A stretch of 64,000 nucleotides of DNA from Sapria himalayana (taxonomy: Eukaryota; Streptophyta; Magnoliopsida; Malpighiales; Rafflesiaceae): the NCBI GenBank assembly GCA_029783825.1, contig JAREIK010000343.1:1506001-1570000 (forward strand), read 5' to 3'. The notes below the pieces were generated by a model that searched no databases, was not told the origin of the DNA, and saw only the letters and a program-made list of their open reading frames with translations. The stretch's first letter is position 1, and each line of letters starts with the position of its first letter. Made by a program: the position numbers and the translations under genes. Positions 11,091-24,246 of this stretch are shown here, in pieces.

Positions 11091-11285
11091 GGTGCACCGG
11101 ACGCAAAATATTTTATCTTCTTGGTGCACCGGACGCAAAATATTTGTGTTTTTGGTGCACCGGGCGCAAAATATTTGTCTTTTTTGGTGCACCGGGCGCA
11201 AAATATTTGTCTTTTTTGGTGCACCGGGCGCAAAATATGTCTTTTTTGGTGCACCGGGCGCAAATTATTTGTGTTTTGGTGCACT
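11091..11285. repeat. 30-32 bp minisatellite, six full units plus a partial
   Basis: The core ggtgcaccgggcgcaaaata followed by tttgtctttttt starts at 11091, 11123, 11154, 11186, 11218, 11248 and, as a partial unit, 11278. Units differ only by a few substitutions (ggacg versus gggcg) and T-run length, so amplification is recent. All six frames are partly open because the unit lacks stops in some frames; I regard this as non-coding. It lies about 200 bp after the O-fucosyltransferase stop, possibly in or near its 3' UTR. Confidence 0.95.
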
Positions 11286-12840
11286 AAACTTTTCATAATT
11301 AAGTTTCAGTGACCTAAAATTGATTAATTCAATTTTGATATTCAAAATGTGGACAAAAAATAAAATTTAATTTAGTTATTTGATTTATTGTCATCAGAAA
11401 ATGAGAAATCAATTAATATTGTACTTTAGGTATGTAAAATTTGTGCACCAATGAACAAATTACATGCTCACAAGATTTTTAATTATTAAATGAGAAATGA
11501 ATCAAAATATTTATATTTAGATATAAGTGTAAATGAAAACACAGGAGGAATTAGGGAACGTACAATTTGTTTAATGAATTATTAAAAAGTTAGAATTTTA
11601 AAAATTAATAAAGATGAGAAAATTATGAAGGTTTACGAATTTATCAAATATAAATTTTATACAAATGAATAAAATTACAAAAAAAATATAATTTTTTATT
11701 CTGTAATAAATTTTTAGTTAGCTAAAAATGTCAATATAAAAATTATAAAATTATAAATAATTTAAGTTTTAAAAAATAAAAATTATTATTTTATAAAATT
11801 AATTAAATTTTCCAGATTGTTTAAATTGAGAATGCATAAATATTATAAAGCATAAAAAAAATACAAAAAATTATTAATTTATCAAAATTAATGATTTGTA
11901 CAATTATATATATATATATATATATAATATAATTTTAGTGATGTTCCCTTATGTAAATTTGCCCTTATGTTTTTAGTGATTTTTATTTTATTTTAGTGAT
12001 TTTCATAGTTATAATATAATTTTAATGATTTCTACAATTATATAAAAACTTCATTTGATTTTATAATTATAATATAAATTATAATTTTTTATTTTTATAT
12101 TTTTTAAAAATTGATAATATCTTATGATTTTATAACTCTGGTAAATTTTATTATATTTTATGAATTTATAATTTTATTTATTTATTATTCTGATAATTTT
12201 CATATAATAATATAAGTTGTATAATTTCTAAATGCTGATAACATTTTAAATGTATAATTGAATCATTTGTATAAATTAAATAAAGTTGATTTTATTTTAT
12301 TAAAGTTAATTTTTTTAATTATTTTCCTAGTTTTATATTTGGTATTTTTATTAATTTTAGTAGAAAATAATAAAAGTTTTGATTCCATGACGAACTAATT
12401 AGAAAATAAAATAGTAGTAATATATGTGTTTTGATGCATTAAATATAAGATAATATAAAAAAAGTTTTTTTTTAAAATTTGAAAATGTACCAAAATATAA
12501 AATAATTATATTTTGATAAAAATCTGATTTTGCTCCCACTGTGACATGTCAGCTAATTTTAAAAATAAAAGTACATGGTGATTTGTTTTTTTTTTGTTTT
12601 TTTTTTGTTTTTTTTTTGTTTTTTTTTAATTTTTATTTTTGGTGATTTGTGTTTAGATGTATTAAATGTAAAAATAAACTTTTTTTTTTAATTTAAAAAA
12701 TACATCAAAACATAAAATAATTACTTTCTGGTGTATTAAAAATAAGAAATCACATTTTGATTTTCAGTGCACAAAATATAACTATTTTATTTTTTGAGGC
12801 ATTTTTGTTTATTTTGAAAAAAAAAATATTTTTTAAATTA
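11286..12840. other. AT-rich intergenic region between O-fucosyltransferase and DWA2
   Basis: Very AT-rich DNA with no coding signal. It contains a (TA)n run near 11905-11927, a (gtttttttttt)n tract near 12585-12630, and scattered diverged segments like ttttgatgcattaaatat and tctggtgtattaaaa that recall the gtgca...aaaata unit of the upstream minisatellite. Confidence 0.5.
12585..12630. repeat. (GTTTTTTTTT)n simple repeat
   Basis: Four near-identical units of gttttttttt in the DWA2 upstream region. Confidence 0.85.
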
Positions 12841-12874
12841 TTTTATTTAAGTTAAAACAAAAAATCCCCAAGGT

Positions 12875-12882
12875 TATAAATA
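12875..12882 (+). promoter_or_regulatory. Candidate TATA box of DWA2
   Basis: tataaata lies 75 bp before the ATG at 12957, which would place transcription start at about 12905-12915 with a short 5' leader. It rests on position and sequence alone in an AT-rich context, so it is only a candidate. Confidence 0.4.
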
Positions 12883-12956
12883 TTAGGAGATGTCTGCGTC
12901 GGTCATGTAGCCGGCGTCAATTGGTTGATCGGAGAAGCAGTGAGCTCAGGCGAAGC

Positions 12957-13001
12957 ATGCAAGGCGCTTCACCGGGCACGTGCTACGGACTCAAACGTCA
13001 G
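12957..13001 (+). CDS. DWA2: DWA2 exon 1
   Basis: ATG at 12957 starts MQGASPGTCYGLKRQ, the conserved family N-terminus; an earlier in-frame ATG was not needed. It ends phase 0 at CAG|gtttca. Intron 1 is 105 bp. Confidence 0.9.
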
Positions 13002-16000
13002 GTTTCAATGCACAGCTTGAGATTTTCATCCTTTCTCTGTTTTCGTAGCTATCTGAAAATCGCAGATCTTAGTTCTGTTTCTATGTGCACTTTTCACGAA
13101 GCTCAGGCCAGGTGCATATCCGACGTGAAAGCAGACACGGATCACACCAGTTTCATAACTGGCACTCTCAGTCTCAAGGAAGAAAATGAGGTCTATTCTC
13201 TGTATGCCTTTGATTAGTCAGATCAGTATTTCCTTGGACAATTGGTGGATCTAATTGAAGGATCCATCAGGTGCACTTGATTCATCTATCTTCAGACGGA
13301 ACTAAGCTGATGTGCGAGGGCTTGTTTTCCCATCCGAGTGAGATATGGGATGTTGCTTCGTGTCCTTTTGATCAGCGCGTCTTTTCCACCGTCTTCTTCA
13401 ATGGTAAATCATCTAGATATTCGTGCTCGTGTGTTCTGTTTCGCAGGAGAATATGTGCTTTGCTGATACTGCGTTTCCTCACCTTCCCATTGCTGAATAT
13501 TAGATTGGCCTTTTCATAGCTGAAAATGTTCGCTCTTCTCTTGCACTATAAATCTTATCCAATCAATTGCAAGCATCCCATTTTTAGGCGTTAAGATATT
13601 ATCATGTTCGATGTGTACGCAACCATTTGTTGAAAGTTGAACAGGTGCATCCTACATGAGGCAAACCCAAGTTTGTTATCTAGTGCATTAGAGCAACTCT
13701 AATAGGATATTTCATAAAAGGGGTGACAAATGTTATTTTGCAAACTTTAACAGTATTTTTGACACCCCTAAACAGTTTTTTACTTCAATGGTAGGTGCCA
13801 AAATAAGGTGCTATTTTAATAATTAAATATTTTTTTAATTAAAGTTTTTTTTTTTCAACCAATGAGAAAGATCCTTTGAGATGTACAGTAGACATAATTG
13901 CTATTTTGCATCCTCTCTATTCTCTCTCCAAGGTTGCCAAATATGGCACCCCCAATATATTTGATGGTATACTGCCACCTCTTATACCAACTCCATTAGT
14001 GTGTGATTTTTTTATTGTTTGAGTGCCATTTTAGTAGTTATGGAGATGATACCCCTTATAGAAACTCTCATTGGAGTTGCTCTTAAAAAATAAAGTTATG
14101 GCTAATTAGTTGTTCTCCCAATAACGCACCCCATTTTATTAACTTTTAACATGACCAAGAACAAAGAAGGATACTACTGATTTAGAATGCTTGAATTTAG
14201 GTATTATCAATAGAAGCTTCATGTGTGACATGCTCAAAAGTTGGCCAGGAATTTGTTGAAAAGAATGCATTTTGTTTATGCCGTACCTGCCATTCCAATC
14301 ATAAACGTGTTTTCATTAAAAATGTTCTTATTTACCCCATATGTATCCAAAGAACATCACTACTAGGTACCTGTAAGTTAAATCAAAAGACATGTAATTG
14401 AGATTCATATTGTTAGAAGTATATTTTTGTTGAGGTCTCCTAAGAGTTAAGAAGAAAGCACAAGGTAAACTTAGGCATGCATCTTTTTACTATTTATGTG
14501 TGTATATATTAAGTTAATATGATATAAACATATTTGATAATTATTTTTTTGACTTATATTTTTAAATTGTATTGGGGATGTGTAACGATGATGTTGATGG
14601 AGTCCTCAGTGCATAATTTTTTAAATATTATTTTAATTTATCATAAAATTAAAATAAATTATTAATATATTATAATAAAAATATGAATAAAATATCATAC
14701 TAATGTATAGTAATCAATTATATAAATAATAATAATGAGCTGTGACATGTGAATAATAAGAATGAATGATAAACATCAATAATGAAATTGCACAACACTG
14801 CACAACACAATACTTCACTTCGTACATCACATGTTACTCACCCACATCACCGCACACACCTGCCCCATAGTGTACACCATGTTATTTTTGTATTGTATCA
14901 GTGATATAAAATTTTGATATATCTATCAAAATATTTTTGAAATATCTTTAAGTTTATAGTATTGATATATTCGTCAAAATCAATATCTTTATCTTTGATT
15001 GATTCTTATATATCCAAAAATCAAATTGGATATAAATATGTTTTTATTAGAAACTAATATGATTAGGAGTTGCACTTGGATCCATTAATTATATTTACCT
15101 ACATATAGTCTTGACTGGACTACTTCTTAGTATATAGAGTTACTCATCAATTATACACACATGGGTGTATGCTATGTTGCACGGACACGGATACGGACAC
15201 GGGAATACGACACGGCAAGATACTGGGACACGGCAAATTCTAAAAAACTAGGATACGGATACGGCTAGGATATGTCATGATAAAAAAAATAAAAATAAAA
15301 ATAAAAATTATTAATTATAAATATTAGATATTTTAAAATAATTAAAAATACTGTATTTTAAAATAATTTAAAATTCTGTATTTTAAAATAATTAAAAATA
15401 CTGTATTTTAAAATAATTTAAAATTCTGTATTTTAAAAATATGTAAACAAAATTTAAACCCTTAACACCCTCCCCCCTCCCGAACCTTTCCCCCCCCCCC
15501 CCTCCCGAACCTTTCCCCTCCCGAATCTTTCCCCCCCTCCCGAACCCCCCTTCCGAACCCCCCTTCCGAAACCCCCTCCCCCCCCCCCCCCCTTCCCGAA
15601 AACCCCTCTCCCCCCCCTCCCGAACCCCCCCCCCTCCCCCACCCAATTTTTGATTTTTGAACTCTCCCCCTCCCGATACAGATTCCAAAACCTCTCATTC
15701 CATTTATAGAATTAGGTTACCTTAGGTGCTGTCGGTGGCTCGGCGGTGTGCTCCTTTCCTCCTGGTTTGACGCAATGACAACTGTTTCCGAACAATGCAT
15801 TGGATACGTCTCCGATGCGTATCCGATATGCCATGTGGCGTATCCCATACGGATTTGTGTCTGATATGCCACGTGGAGTATCGGACACGTATCCGACCCG
15901 TGTCGCCGTGTCCACGTGTTCAACACGTGGACACGGCAGTTCCTAGGCGTATCCGTGCAACACATGGTGTATGTATATAATAATAATGCAACTTATAAAA

Positions 16001-19000
16001 CTATTATAAGTTTTATAAGTTGTATACATGCTCAAGTCTCATTGTGAGAAAATATCTCATTCAAAATAATACAATACCATACCAAAAGAGATGTATGTTT
16101 TATATTTTAATAAGACTTGAGAATTAATATTATGATATTCTGGAAGATTTGTTGTTATTTGTAGGTCGGTCTTCATTATGAAAGAAAACTCATAGGTGAT
16201 GGTAGATTGCCTTAATGTGAGATTTTTAATAAGTGTATTCACTCAAATGCTTGATGAGGACTTCTATGATATTTTTATCACAGGTTTCAAGCAACATAAT
16301 TAGATGTAATTTATAGATTGTAGAAAGTTTTGTACGACCTAAAATAATTATTGAAAGCTTAATATAGACGTTTATTTTTATTGAGGAGTCATCTCGTTTA
16401 TATTATATATGTGTTATATATTTTTTTGGAAGTACTTTGATTAGATGTGTCTGATGGGCAGGGCCAGCCCGGTCCAACACATAGCATGACACGATTCAGC
16501 TGAGCCTGACTTGGCACTACATGCTATAGTGTTGTGCTCGGGCTCGTGCCGAGCACACCCACGACATGAGTTGTGTCATGCTGGGCTGAAGTTTTCAGCC
16601 CATGTGCCGTGCCAGGCAAGGCACAACATGCATGTCATGTGGGCACGATAGGACAGCTCGTCGTAGCTAGCAATGCCCGATGGGGCAAGACACGTTGATG
16701 CCCGATGGATGAGGCTCAGCACTCCCGATGGGCGACGGAGGCATGACGGCGCTTTGCCGAAACTTTAGGGTTTCTAAAAAAATTAACCGACCCGACCCAG
16801 TCGGCTCGGTTAGACCTCGGTCGGATTTTAGTCCACGGGCTTGTGCTGGGCTTGCCCTTCCTAGAATCGTTCCATACCATGCACAACATGTACTGTAGCG
16901 TGACGTGCCAGGAAGGGCATGCCGGCCCGTTGGGTCTGAAAAACAGGGTTGAGCTGACTTGACTTGGCTCATCTGATACCTCTAACTCTGATGACATAAT
17001 AATTTTATTGATTGTCTATATAGATAATATTCTGATTGTTGAAGATGAGAAGTTGATCACATAATTGAATAAGAACTTTCAAATATAGTTTTAAACAAAA
17101 GATTTTATGTGACTCAAATATTTTATTGAAATAAAGTTAACTTATTATATAAATGATGACATCTTCTTACAATTAAGATATTTACTTGATACTCTTATTG
17201 AAGGTAATCTTCTGGGTTATGCTCATGTAGATATATTTATTTATTCATATATAAATTTTATTTCTAATAAGATCCTTTCAATTGATTTTATTATATATAT
17301 GAGAATTATTAAAAAAATTAACTATCAGATTAATATTAGATAATATATTACTTTCACAGATTTTGAACCATTAGGTAGATTAATTATCTGATCCAAGCTA
17401 GCATTAAATGAAATAGATTTGTCTAGATTTGACTTAGGATTGAACCCATGCTAGCTTGGAATTAATCAGACTAACTCGGACCTTGGTTAGGCCTGACTCG
17501 GATTGGTATGACATGACATGTCTCTGATAGGAAGTAGATCAACAAGTTATGCTGGGTTGCTCATTTTTAGATTCATGTCTATATTGCTCAACCCATGCTA
17601 AAAATTGTGCCATGCCGAACACGATATGGTGGCTTGGATAAGTCTAAAAAATGAGTCATCCTAACTTGGTACTTCTTGTTTGACACCTATTTTCATAGTT
17701 AATATGTTTTTTTTATTTTCTTGATTCTCATCAACAAATTTATTTTAATTCAGTTTTCTCATATTAAAGTATGTGAAAAAATCTCATAAATTTGATATTT
17801 CTTTCAAGGATGATGGACACGTGCATTTGACCTGACATTTAGATTTGAGTTGAACATCAATATTTACTACTAGGAGATCAACGGCAAAATTTTATATATT
17901 TTTTTGGAGGTAATATTTACTCTTCAAAAAATAAAAGATAAATAATTATTTAGGGATAAAACTTGATTTTAAAGTAATCATGAAGATTATTTGTAAATTA
18001 CTTTGAATGTAATAGCTGCTCTTGCTTGAGGGGAATAAATATACATTTTTTTTGTCACAATCTTTTTGTATGATAATTAGACTTTGAGACATATAGTGTT
18101 TAGTCTGGTGACACAATCTATATCTCCCCTATGCTTGGTATCCTATACTTTTATATACCTTTTTGAGAGAAAATATTGTAGTTTTTATTTGTATTATTAT
18201 TATTTTTGTTTTATTTTATTATTTTATTCTTTTGATCAGAGCACCTAATTTGTGAATTGCTATAATCATATTAAAAATGAATTATATAAAGATTTGAGTT
18301 GTATATTAAAATTAAATAAGTAATATTATATTTTATCTTATTGTGTTGCCTATAATTATTAATATTAAAAAATGAATTTTCAAATTCTTTATATGAATTT
18401 GATAAAAGCATAAAATTAGTTTGTGTTCTAATTTTTTTATGAATATACATCTATTTTGTCTATTATGTATTATCTTACAAATTATTACGTATTGCATCAT
18501 TCATATTAAAGTATATATTTATTTTAATTAATTTAATAATGATGTTTATTTATAATAAATAATCTAATGTCTACCTAACAAAGTTTTAAATATAACATGG
18601 GGAAGTTTAATTTTTATATAATATAAATTTTTTGAGTTATAATTATATAAAAATGACTAAAATCTATTCTATATACAATTGTTTCGATAGTTAATATATA
18701 ATATAATTCTTAATATGTAATATTAGGTAATAGATTATTCAATAATCTAGAAAATATAAATAATATTTAAAAAAAATTGAAAACAATTAAATTCTAACTT
18801 GATATGATTAATATTTGATGATAATTTAAATTTTTAGTTTGAATTCAAATATTAAATTTGAGTTAGTTATTCTACTTAATATGTTAAACTAAAGTATTTG
18901 AATTAATGCTTTTAATTAAATTTTGAATTTCTAGATAAAAAACTTCACAATTTATCTCGATGGAAATACATTAAGATTTTTTATAGTCTTTGCTAGTTTG

Positions 19001-22000
19001 AGACATGCATGCTCATGTGTTTACTATCTTTTTCTTGTCGACATTGACATTAGAAAAAGTAAATTGAACTTGTAAAAATTAGTTATTAAGAAGTGATATG
19101 ATAAAGATTATTTCATGTCTTATAAGTATTAAGGTAAGAGCATAGCAAGGAAATGATCACAATATATGATAGTTGATAAAGATTTGGTTATACACTATGA
19201 TGATCTTAGAGTTGATGTTTTAAATTTTGCATGCGATAATACTTTTTATATATAAAATTTGATTGAGTTTTTTTTTTTCAATTTTCTATATAATGTATTT
19301 TGTGTTTAGTTGAATATAGATGTGTCAAATAGGCCATGTCAGATATGACATGAGTTGGATGTCAGGGTCGTGTCGTGCTAACACGACCTCATTAGAGGTG
19401 TCAACTGGGCCGGGCTGGCCCGGCCCGACACGAGGCACGGCACGGTTCAGCCGTGCCTGGGTTGGCCAGGCACGGGAAAATGCCGTGCCCGGGCAAGGCA
19501 CGAGCTGTGCCGTGCCGTGCTGTGCTTGACCCGACACGGTTCGGCCCGTGGCACTGCACACCGGCACGAGTTCGTCCCGTGTTGGGTGTCCCCCTAGCCC
19601 GTCCCCGCGATCGCCCCTCTGGCAAAAAGGACCGCGGGTCGGGTTTGATCGGACCCGATCCGCGGTCCCACGATGCCCGAACTGTAGGCTAGGCCAGGCC
19701 CGAGCAGGCTAGGCACGAGCGGGCCAGGCAGGGCACGGCACGGCACAGCCCGCCGTGTTTGCGGGCCGTGCCGGGCCCGGCATGAAAGCACGCTAGTACT
19801 CAAAAAAAAAAAAACATGCCGGGCAGGGCCGGGCCGGCCCGTTTGACACCTCTAGACCTCATGACAGAGAATTTTTATCTGCTGAGTCTCACTCGAAACC
19901 TAATATTCTCGAATGAAGGCACTCGCTATCACATCAAGACATGATCTCTTAGGTTTCGTAACTATGCAACTCATAAATAACAAACACAAAAAAAATCTAG
20001 AAAATACAAAGTTAAAAAAAAAAAGATTGATTACATGTTGGAGTGCTCTTAATCTTTATTGACACTCTTTTACCCATGTTTATACCTTAAATATGTCTTA
20101 ACACTTCTAAGAATATAATCAATATTACCAAAGCAACAATAGTAATTCTTCTAATTGGACATTATTGTGCTTCATAATGGTAACAAAGGCATTTTGTGAA
20201 GTATTGAATCTCATGATCTTGAGCATGCATGAGTTTCTATGCTTGAATTACTTGCCATTATTATTATAAAACTCAAATCCATACGGCTGCCTCCACATTT
20301 GTTTTCCACTCGCATTCAATGGATCAAAAGTGAGAGTTATTCTATGGCATTGTGTCAATGAAGGTGAATCATATGGAGCAGCAATTTGGCAGATACCTGA
20401 GTTATATGGCCAGCTGTCTTCTCCCCACCTGGAAAGAATTGCCTCTCTTGATGCTGGTGTTGGAAAGATTAATTGGTGAGTATTTTCCCACTTTTTAAGT
20501 ACCATTTCCCACCTCTTTCTCAATGCTCTAAGTATTATTTTTCTTCCCTTGTTACTACTTCATGTTTTCTTCGTCTAGAAAGTGTGCTTGAAAAAATGCA
20601 ACTCATTAAGGCTGCCAAAGCATCTACTATCTAATAATATTAATAGAGGAAACTACTAAGGGCACTCTTGTAATTCATTTGAATGCTTCTCAATCTCAAC
20701 AATGCTACATGAAGAAAACAAGCACTAAGTATGAAGAAAATATTACAACTATGCTTCTCAGTCTCAACTAGAGGTGTCAAACGGGCCGGCCCGGCTCGGC
20801 CCGACTTATTTTTTTGAGCATGAGCGTGCCTTCGTGTTGGGCCAGGCACGGAACGGTTTAAAAAAGCCGGGCCTGGCACAGCCTGTAGGCACGGCAGGCC
20901 GTGCCATGACGGGCCCACTCTGGCCTGGTCGTACGGTTCGGGCCTCGTGGGATCATGGGTCGGGTCCGATCTGATCCGATCCGCTGTCTTTTTTGCGGGA
21001 GGGGCGATTGCGGGGTCGGGCTCGGGGGACACCCGACACCGGACAAACCCGTGCCGGTGTGGCCAGGCACGGCACGGCACGGCTCGTGCCTAAACCGGGC
21101 ACGGGATTTTTCCGTGCCGGGCTGGCCCAGGCATAGCCGAACCGTGCGGTGCCTCGTGCCGGGCTGGGCCGGCCCGTCCCGGTTGACACCTCTAGTCTCA
21201 AATATGCTACATGAAGAAAACAAACATTAACTATAGCTTTTTCTTCTCTTGTTATTACTTCATCTTTTCTCTATCTAGAAAGTAAGCTTGAAAAAACTAA
21301 AAGAGCACCTTTTTAAGTCGTGTATGTTACATAGACCCAATTTGTGTGAAATATAAGCAAGTTGGGAGACTCTAAGAGTGTCTTTGTAACATGACAATGC
21401 ATATATAAAAATGGAGTCATTAATCAAGTAACTAAAATATCAATTTTTTTGAAATGCTTAATTTAATATATTTACATGTAATAGTCATTATGATTTCATA
21501 GATTGTCAATACTTGATCTCGAAATAATTATTTTATGCTTTTTTATATAAAAAACTAAGTTATTTTTATAAAAATACAAGAAATTTATGATAATTTATTT
21601 TAGATAAATATTGGCTAATTAGAATTTGATCATTCATTAAGTTCTAGATATTTTAGATTTTTGAAAAAAATTCTAATTTGTAGAATCTCTTACACATGTG
21701 ATGATTTCTAGACTATTTATGTAAGCACATTGAGATTACTTTTGTAATGATTAATTATATTGGCAAAATAAATAATATCTGATTAAGTGATTTTTTAAAA
21801 AAATGATATTTTTTCTAAGGTCAATTTTTTGGATTAGAAAAGGGGGACTATGGGAACTTGCAATTTAGATGATAAATTGCTCTAGAAAAGAAGCTGAACA
21901 ACTTATTTCAGATTATCTCAAAATTATTTATTTAGATTGCTCTAGCTTATACAAAGATATTTTCACAATCTATAATTCAAACTTATTTTTTCTTGAGTGA

Positions 22001-24206
22001 GAAAAATGAGAGTTTGCTCTAATATATATATATATATATATATATGTTGGTTAATTATAAGTTGAGAATTATGTAAATTCTAGATGTTTTATATTTTTGA
22101 AAATTCATTGAGATTAATTTAATGAATAACTAATCACATTGACAAAATAGATAATATCTAATTGAATGATTATCATATGGTTAAATATTTTTATAAATAT
22201 TTCATACTATAATGTAAGGAAACAATATTGGATCTTTACTAAGAAAACTGAGTAAAAGGAGATTGCTTGTGCATGCATTTGCAATCAACAAGTTTAAGAC
22301 TTATTTGAATATTTATTGAGATTTTTAATCTTTCTTACTTATAATTTCTTTATTTTTTCTTGATTTTTTTTTATTTTTTGATGGGAGTACCCAACATGTG
22401 GGTTGCACTATATGTAAGGGACTTATATGATTAAATATTATATAATGTTATTTTATTTTTGCATTTTAATGTTTGAACATGATTTTAGAGAAATAAGTAT
22501 GTATGTGGGTATTGGTTTACAGCCCTAGGAGTGCACAACACATTCTTTAACAAAAAAAAAAAAAACTTTTCCAGCAACATCATTGCACAATGGTGGGAGA
22601 TGGACGCATGGTGGCGTGCAGTAGAGCATGTGGTGGTGAATATGAAGGTGAGTAGTGGAGTGTGCGGTGGTGACTGTTAAATTGTACGTCGTTGGTGATG
22701 AGATGTGAGTGTGTGCTAGTGGCATGTAGTGGTTGTGTAAGGTGCGTGATAATTGGTGATTGTTATTCAACAAATCCTAATTTGTTTAAGTCGGCACACA
22801 ATGGTAATTTGGGTAGAAACCCTAATTAGTATTAATGTTGTTCTATTTTTAAAAGAAGGGGTGAAGGAAGGAATTTTACTTTTTTATTTAATTTTTTGAG
22901 GAATTATAATTTTGTATCACTATATGAATTATTTTACAGGGATAAGTGAAAAAAAGTCTTATTCTCATTTACTCATTGTTGGAGAATTGGTCACACTAAA
23001 AATAATTGAATATTATTTCTAGAGAAGAGACCAAAAATATTGTATAGTAATGAGAGATGAGCTGACTACTAGAGCTATCCAGGGATCCTCACAAAATCTA
23101 TCTTGTTTATAACACTCCTCTGTAAGGTAATAGCAAATTTTTTTATTCTCAGGTTTTAATGATACTTACTCTTCAAACTCTTTGTGTATCGATAAAAGAG
23201 ATAATATTCACATTTAGATGTGTCAAATAGATTGTGCCATAATGGTATAGCCTATTTTTTCTCGGCATGGCACGTTGTGTGGTCCACTTGCCTAGCACTA
23301 TACGGTGAGCACAACAAAGTGCATGGCCGTGGCTACCATGCAGAACGTTAATAAAATCATTACATGGTCGGCCAATTACAATCGGTCACATGGCCTAATT
23401 TTTTAAACAAATGGACTGTCCAATGATGGGCCGGTCAAATTTTAAAAAATAAAAAATAAAACCACCTGGTTTACTATGCCATTAGACCAGACATATAGGT
23501 CATGCTTGGCTCTACAAGAGGCACGACTCATGTCGGCCTAGCATGGCACGAATTGTGCCAAGGGGTAGCTTGGCCTGGCCTAAGGCACGGTTCCTGACCG
23601 TGCTATGCCATGCCGAGTCAGCCACTATTGAATATTTATATATTTTATCTATTCGCATTACTAGTAATTTTATATATTTTTAATATCTATGTTCTTTTTA
23701 TTAGAATATATATCATATCAATTTAATATATATTATATGAATCACAAGATTATATACTTGATTTCTTGTATCGATAGATCCTAAAAAAATAAATTGATTG
23801 AAAGAAAAAATAAACATTAAATTGAGATGATTTAGATATTTTTATTAAAAAAAAAATTCAAAATATTTTTAGGGAAAGATACTTTAAACAACAACCAACC
23901 TCACTAATCAGATGCTCTCGTTTGCTTATTCTTAATGTATTGTCTTCTAGACCTTACATCTTGAAGATATATTATTTAACTTGTCTTTCATATTCTTTAG
24001 GTGTACTTGTTTTATCATTGATCACTAATTTGAATGGGATAAGCTAGTAAATGTGTCAATTAGTTTGGAAGGCTCGAGCTCTTGTTGAGGCTAGAGATGA
24101 CACTTTGTCCTGATGAGTTCCGTTTTGAATGGGGCAGGGATTCCTCTCATTATCAGGTTGATGAGGTGGGGTTGGCGAATACTATCCTCGTCCTGATTCT
24201 TGGCCC

Positions 24207-24246
<40 letters not shown>

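Noticed and set aside
11032..11312. Cys/Gly-rich repeat peptides on both strands
   Set aside because: They follow the 30-32 bp minisatellite unit in all frames; no start context or homologue recognised.
15392..15698. Glycine-rich minus-strand proteins
   Set aside because: They are the C-rich tract of a non-autonomous hAT read as codons.
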